From the IMG/VR virus record IMGVR_UViG_3300044858_003252, positions 1-38,981 of that record: DNA of 38,981 nt, one strand, 5' to 3'. Source of the stretch: a virus. The notes beneath the pieces were generated by a model that ran no database searches, had not been told where the DNA came from, and saw nothing but the letters and a program-made list of their open reading frames with translations. Positions 35,748 to 38,981 of this stretch are shown piece by piece. The position numbers and the translations under genes are program-made. Every line of letters starts with the position of its first letter. The stretch's first letter is position 1.

Positions 35748-36016
35748 AGCGGACGGTTGACGTGAAACTTTGCGAAGTGTTTTTTGTCACACATGACGGA
35801 TGCCTTGTGCAGTTTCGGCTTGGCGAAGGTTACCGCCAGATCACGAAACGCCGCAAACTGTTGGTTGGCGAGTGGACCTTTGAGAAGATTGGCGATCACT
35901 GTTGTTCTGTGCCAAACAACGCCGCTCACGCATGGATCGAATCTGTCGGCGGCAAGGTGCGTCATAACGGCAACCCCGGCCCGGTGTGGCGAAGGGTGGA
36001 AAGCGAGGCGTCATGA
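35744..36016 (+). CDS. Hypothetical protein
   Basis: A 90-residue, mostly beta-predicted protein (VDVKLCEVFFVTHDGCLVQF, KRRKLLVGEWTFEKIG) starting with GTG at an overlap with the previous stop. No family is recognised. Confidence 0.65.
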   Translation: MKRTVDVKLCEVFFVTHDGCLVQFRLGEGYRQITKRRKLLVGEWTFEKIGDHCCSVPNNAAHAWIESVGGKVRHNGNPGPVWRRVESEAS

Positions 36017-36069
36017 GCAGCAAGACGGCGGGGGAGAGGATTGCGAAGACGAAGGGAGTGAAGCGATGA
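36013..36069 (+). CDS. 18-residue coupling frame
   Basis: An 18-codon basic frame (MSSKTAGERIAKTKGVKR) that starts at an ATGA overlap and ends at another ATGA overlap with the next gene. It may serve only to pass ribosomes to the gene at 36066. Confidence 0.35.
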   Translation: MSSKTAGERIAKTKGVKR

Positions 36070-36362
36070 GTACCGAAGACACACAGAAGTTTCTATCCGC
36101 CCTGCAAGCCGAGAACGCCACCCTCCTCGCCCGCTGCGAGCGGGCCGAGGCGACCGTCGCCGCGTGCAAGGCGTCGGGGTTCGTCGACGAGAAGGGAATC
36201 GACGACCTCGCCCGCGTTGCGTACGAAGCGTTTTGGGAAGGTACTGACACGCTAGGAACATGGGACGGCGAAACAGAAGGACACAAGGGCGAATGGCGGC
36301 GCGTCGTGCGTCGCGTGATGGAAGCGAACGCGCGGAAGGGGGCCGATTGTGGCAGCCCCTGA
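36066..36362 (+). CDS. Hypothetical protein with coiled coil
   Basis: A 98-residue protein with an N-terminal coiled coil (FLSALQAENATLLARCERAEATVAACK) and a C-terminal segment LARVAYEAFWEGTDTLGTWDGE...EWRRVVRRVM of a kind often seen in small phage proteins. It is coupled to the short frame at 36013. Confidence 0.65.
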   Translation: MSTEDTQKFLSALQAENATLLARCERAEATVAACKASGFVDEKGIDDLARVAYEAFWEGTDTLGTWDGETEGHKGEWRRVVRRVMEANARKGADCGSP

Positions 36363-36553
36363 ACGAATCACACTCCCGCTACATCCACAACGACCGCATC
36401 GCGGGCGGCATTCACAAGTTGAACGGCTGGTGGCACTGGTACAAGTGCGAGCCGAAGAAGATCAAGGAATGGTTTGTTGACGCGACGTACGTGCAAGGCG
36501 GGCCTTGTGCGACTTGGGAACAGGCACGGGAAGAACTGAGGAACGCAAGATGA
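36347..36553 (+). CDS. Tryptophan-rich small protein
   Basis: A 68-residue protein with seven Trp (GWWHWYKCEPKKIKEWFV in the middle). I chose TTG at 36347 after GGAAGGGGG; no ATG or GTG gives a better start. It overlaps its neighbours at both ends. The function is unknown. Confidence 0.55.
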   Translation: MWQPLNESHSRYIHNDRIAGGIHKLNGWWHWYKCEPKKIKEWFVDATYVQGGPCATWEQAREELRNAR

Positions 36554-36801
36554 GTGCGATGGAACGAATCCGCCTATTCGCAGCGAACGTCGCAGGCCGC
36601 AAGGCTGCACACGGCGAAAGCATGAAGGGGACGGACATTGACAGGTTGATTGAGGCGTACGAGAAGGTCCGCGCCGCGTACCGCTTCGAGCGTCGGTTCT
36701 ACCCGCCCGTCAATCAAGACGACGCGGCAGAGGAATACAAGCGGCTGCAACAGGCGTGTGCGGAGGCGGATCGGGCGATTGCAGAACTGGAGGGCAAATG
36801 A
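36550..36801 (+). CDS. Hypothetical helical protein
   Basis: An 83-residue protein with long helices (IDRLIEAYEKVRAAYRFERRF, EEYKRLQQACAEADRAIAELE). It starts and ends at ATGA overlaps. No family is recognised. Confidence 0.65.
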   Translation: MSAMERIRLFAANVAGRKAAHGESMKGTDIDRLIEAYEKVRAAYRFERRFYPPVNQDDAAEEYKRLQQACAEADRAIAELEGK

Positions 36802-37190
36802 CACACTCACAACGCAAAGGCAGCCAGGGCGAACGCGAAGCGGCGGCGTTCATCTGCACGCTTGGCTTCGACGCCGTTCGGTCGAAAGGGCTGGGCGTTG
36901 AGGACGGGCGGGACGTAATCATCCGCGACCTGCCAAACGTGTATCTGGAAGTGAAGCGGGTTGAATCGCTGGACTTGGGGACCAAACAACTGTGGGAGGC
37001 GTGGGTACAGGCTTGCAGCAAGTCGGACAAGTGCGTTGCAAGTGGCCGTGGCGCGTGCGTGATGTGGCGACCCAACGGCAAGCGTGCTTGGCGGCTGACG
37101 TTCATGGATGACAAGTGCGGCCTTGTGACCGTCTTCCGCGAGTCTGACATCAAGGCGAATCTCAGGATGCTGAATGGAGGCAGTCAATGA
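36798..37190 (+). CDS. PD-(D/E)XK nuclease, Holliday-junction-resolvase-like
   Basis: A 130-residue nuclease candidate with RKGSQGEREAAAF (Glu near residue 11), GVEDGRDVII (Asp near 38) and VYLEVKRVES (E-x-K near 49-51), the core of PD-(D/E)XK and archaeal Hjc-like resolvases. LGTKQLWEAWVQA supplies the helix that usually follows. It may resolve branched replication intermediates before packaging. It is ATGA-coupled on both sides. Confidence 0.75.
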   Translation: MTHSQRKGSQGEREAAAFICTLGFDAVRSKGLGVEDGRDVIIRDLPNVYLEVKRVESLDLGTKQLWEAWVQACSKSDKCVASGRGACVMWRPNGKRAWRLTFMDDKCGLVTVFRESDIKANLRMLNGGSQ

Positions 37191-37492
37191 CACCAGAAAC
37201 CTACGCGAAGATCGTGGCGAAGAGGCCGGAGTTGGCGGTGAGTGAGTTGTTGCTTGGCAAGATGCATTGGAGCAAAGGGGCTTGGCGATGGTCACGCACC
37301 CAAACGGCGATTTTTGATCGCGCGGCTGTCGCCATGATCGAGTCGCACTGGATGCGAAAAATGCCTGACGATCAAACCCTGCTCACGTTTGCAGAGAGTT
37401 TCGTTGTGTATTCGGCTGACACTGACACATGCGGCAAGGAACACGACACCCCCATCGACGCGCTCGCGGAGTTTTATGGGGGTGGCGATTGA
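37187..37492 (+). CDS. Hypothetical protein
   Basis: A 101-residue mixed protein with a helical N-terminus (AKIVAKRPELAVSELLLGKM) and an acidic C-terminus. It is ATGA-coupled to the nuclease gene. No family is recognised. Confidence 0.65.
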   Translation: MTPETYAKIVAKRPELAVSELLLGKMHWSKGAWRWSRTQTAIFDRAAVAMIESHWMRKMPDDQTLLTFAESFVVYSADTDTCGKEHDTPIDALAEFYGGGD

Positions 37493-37758
37493 TCCTGGAA
37501 CACGACCCCGTAGCAACCAGAGTGCTAGAGCAAGTCGTAGCCAAGACCGCCATGCGAGGCCAGCCGTGCAAGGCCGAATACATCGAAGGGTCCGAGCCGA
37601 TGCGGTGGCGACTGACAATCGGGCGGATGCAAACGGAGATGTATCAGGATCGCGAACTCGATTACGACGAGATGATTAGAGCGATGGCATCGGTGATGAA
37701 GTTCGCATTGGGGCAGAAGACGCGGCACACATTCAAGGAGCGGAAGAAATGCAGGTAG
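37489..37758 (+). CDS. Hypothetical protein
   Basis: An 89-residue protein beginning at TTG 37489 over the previous stop. It has a helical start (PVATRVLEQVVAKTAM), a strand pair (MRWRLTIGRMQ) and a helical, basic end. The TTG has only a weak GGGGGTGG upstream, so the start is uncertain. Confidence 0.55.
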   Translation: MILEHDPVATRVLEQVVAKTAMRGQPCKAEYIEGSEPMRWRLTIGRMQTEMYQDRELDYDEMIRAMASVMKFALGQKTRHTFKERKKCR

Positions 37759-38111
37759 TGGATTCTGGGAAGCGGGAAGAGTTTGCAACAGGCAGCGTGC
37801 GCGACACGCGCGAGGGCAAGGGGCGGTTTGATCTGGTCCCGCCGACCGCCCTGCTTCGCATCGCCAAGCACTACGAGGCGGGAGCGAAGAAGTACGGCGA
37901 CCGCAACTGGGAAAAGGGCCAGCCTATTAGCAGGTTCTATGACTCCGCGTTTCGGCACATGCTGCGGTACTGGGCGGGCGACGCCGACGAAGACCACCTC
38001 GCCGCGTGCGTCTGGAATCTCACGGCCATCATGCACTTCGAGGCGTTGGAAGACGGGGGCTACGACGTGCCGACAGGTGTGATGGATAGGCCGTGGGACA
38101 AAGGAGCGTGA
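37749..38111 (+). CDS. dATP/dGTP diphosphohydrolase-like (DUF5664/MazG-like)
   Basis: A 120-residue protein with the family pattern GKGRFDLVPPTALLRIAKHYEAGAKKYGDRNWEKG, SRFYDSAFRHMLRYWAGDADEDHLAACVWNLTAI. This is the helical metal-binding core of phage dNTP pyrophosphohydrolases, which adjust nucleotide pools. The E and D residues in HYE and DEDH are likely metal ligands. It overlaps the previous gene by 10 bp. Confidence 0.78.
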   Translation: MQVVDSGKREEFATGSVRDTREGKGRFDLVPPTALLRIAKHYEAGAKKYGDRNWEKGQPISRFYDSAFRHMLRYWAGDADEDHLAACVWNLTAIMHFEALEDGGYDVPTGVMDRPWDKGA

Positions 38112-38114
38112 ACG

Positions 38115-38324
38115 ATGGACGCACAGGGGCGCAAGGATGCGCCGAAGTACGACAGGTTCACCATCAAGGGGCGCGGCCTCGTCATCGAAACAAAGAAACC
38201 CAGAGAGGCCAAGCGGGGTGAGTTAGTCCTCATCACATACCGCGAATACAACACCCGCCACGAGCCAACCAACAAACTATGGACCCGATGGGTACGCAAA
38301 CGGGCGGGGGCCTGGTGGAAATGA
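38115..38324 (+). CDS. Hypothetical small basic protein
   Basis: A 69-residue basic protein with several strands (YDRFTIKGRGLVIETKK, ELVLITYREYN) and a Trp-rich end. AAGGAG lies 9 bp upstream of the ATG. No family is recognised. Confidence 0.6.
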   Translation: MDAQGRKDAPKYDRFTIKGRGLVIETKKPREAKRGELVLITYREYNTRHEPTNKLWTRWVRKRAGAWWK

Positions 38325-38370
38325 GCAAAGTACCCGGTAGAATCATTCCTTTCGTGTGAGAACTTACTCC

Positions 38371-38727
38371 ATGAGCAACAGACCGCCCAGAGCGTGCAGA
38401 AAGCCCGGTTGCAGGGCATACGCCGCGTCCGGGTCATCCTACTGCGAACACCACCAACTAACATCCAAGCCGCCAGCGTGGGCCACCAGCACCAAGAGCA
38501 GGCACCAGCGGGGGTACGATGACCAGTGGTACGCGGTGGCGGCGATAGTCAGAGCAGAGGAACCAGTGTGCCGCATCTGCAAGCGCGAGGCGACACAGCA
38601 GGTAGACCACATCACACCGAAGAGCATGGGCGGGACCAACGACCGGCACAACCTGCAAGGCGTGTGCAAGCGGTGCCATGCGAGGAAGACAGCAGCCGAA
38701 GGGGTTGCGGCGAGGGCAGTACGATGA
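38371..38727 (+). CDS. HNH endonuclease
   Basis: A 118-residue HNH nuclease with two cysteine pairs, CRIC and CKRC, around the core QQVDHITPKSMGGTNDRHNLQGV (His-Asn-Asn/His motif). Proteins like this near terminase genes assist DNA cutting at cos sites during packaging. A second cysteine/histidine cluster lies at the N-terminus (CRKPGCRAY, SYCEHH). GTG 38356 is an alternative start. Confidence 0.88.
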   Translation: MSNRPPRACRKPGCRAYAASGSSYCEHHQLTSKPPAWATSTKSRHQRGYDDQWYAVAAIVRAEEPVCRICKREATQQVDHITPKSMGGTNDRHNLQGVCKRCHARKTAAEGVAARAVR

Positions 38728-38972
38728 GCATGGTGAGCCAAGCCGAGATAGACACGATGACGCGACCGTGGCAGACACAAGCCACAAGCACGCATTTGCT
38801 TGATCGCAAGTTCATCGCGGCCTGCGGGTGCATGGTCGCGTGGGAACGTGATGGCTACCAACACCGATGGCTGGTGGCGTCTGAGTGTGTGAAGATGGGC
38901 AACCTACAACCCCAACCAGAACCCAACCCGAGTGACGGAGGGGGGGGTAGGGGGGTACGAACATACAACTAA
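38724..38972 (+). CDS. Hypothetical protein at right end
   Basis: An 82-residue protein that starts at an ATGA overlap with the HNH gene. It has a middle segment FIAACGCMVAWERDGYQHRW and a low-complexity tail encoded by a G-rich tract with an eight-G run. The function is unknown. Confidence 0.6.
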   Translation: MSMVSQAEIDTMTRPWQTQATSTHLLDRKFIAACGCMVAWERDGYQHRWLVASECVKMGNLQPQPEPNPSDGGGGRGVRTYN

Positions 38973-38981
38973 CGCACGTAC

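Overview
The window reads as an essentially complete genome of a temperate, long-tailed (siphovirus-type) phage, or the free or excised form of a prophage. Evidence for completeness: the head-to-tail morphogenesis genes run from the terminase at the left end, an HNH nuclease (a usual neighbour of terminase) sits at the right end, and what looks like an unsplit attP lies between integrase and repressor. The host is probably a Phycisphaerae-type planctomycete. One exported phage protein (18378-20042) carries the Cys/Asp/Asn-rich, Ca-loop dockerin-like segment seen in many exported proteins of that class. Codon use is GC-rich throughout, and nearly all genes lie on the + strand with ATGA or TAATG stop/start overlaps.

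Layout. 1-12080: packaging, head and tail: P27-type small terminase, large terminase, portal, prohead protease, major capsid protein, connector and neck proteins, tail terminator, tail tube, tail chaperones joined by a -1 frameshift, and tape measure. 12081-22159: tail tip, host-recognition and lysis-related genes: several unknowns, a glycine-rich adhesin, an extreme cysteine-rich protein, a lipoprotein with a C-terminal membrane segment, a holin-like protein, a secreted beta-helix protein, an SGNH esterase and a metallophosphoesterase. 22116-24614: small genes with a lysozyme-like endolysin. 24598-26770: lysogeny module: tyrosine integrase, attP in the 5' half of a tRNA-Thr(CGU), and a leftward S24-type repressor with an operator region. 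26771-38972: early region with an AlpA-like regulator, a TIGR-Tas-like locus (28530-29759), Sak4-like ATPase plus SSB, SNF2 helicase, DNA methyltransferase, replication proteins including a DnaA domain IV protein, a PD-(D/E)XK nuclease, a dNTP-hydrolase-like protein, many small unknowns and the HNH nuclease.

The most striking element is an array at about 28537-29056: eight tandem units with a period of about 64 bp. Each unit has 10-13 nt inverted arms whose sequences differ from unit to unit but stay complementary, and a loop of 30 nt (31 in the last) that begins CA(T) and carries a central GNAACCCA-like block. Units are separated by A-rich linkers. The array directly precedes a coiled-coil plus Nop/Transposase_20-like domain with no nuclease. 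This is the layout expected of a TIGR-Tas RNA-guided system of the nuclease-less type.

Regulation. Five sites share an exactly spaced TTGA(C/A)-N17-AAGGAT element ahead of structural genes, with a weaker sixth before the terminase; they may be phage promoters. GNRA-capped hairpins occupy many intergenic gaps. Two mutually exclusive hairpins precede the capsid gene. The attP region carries several families of phased short repeats.
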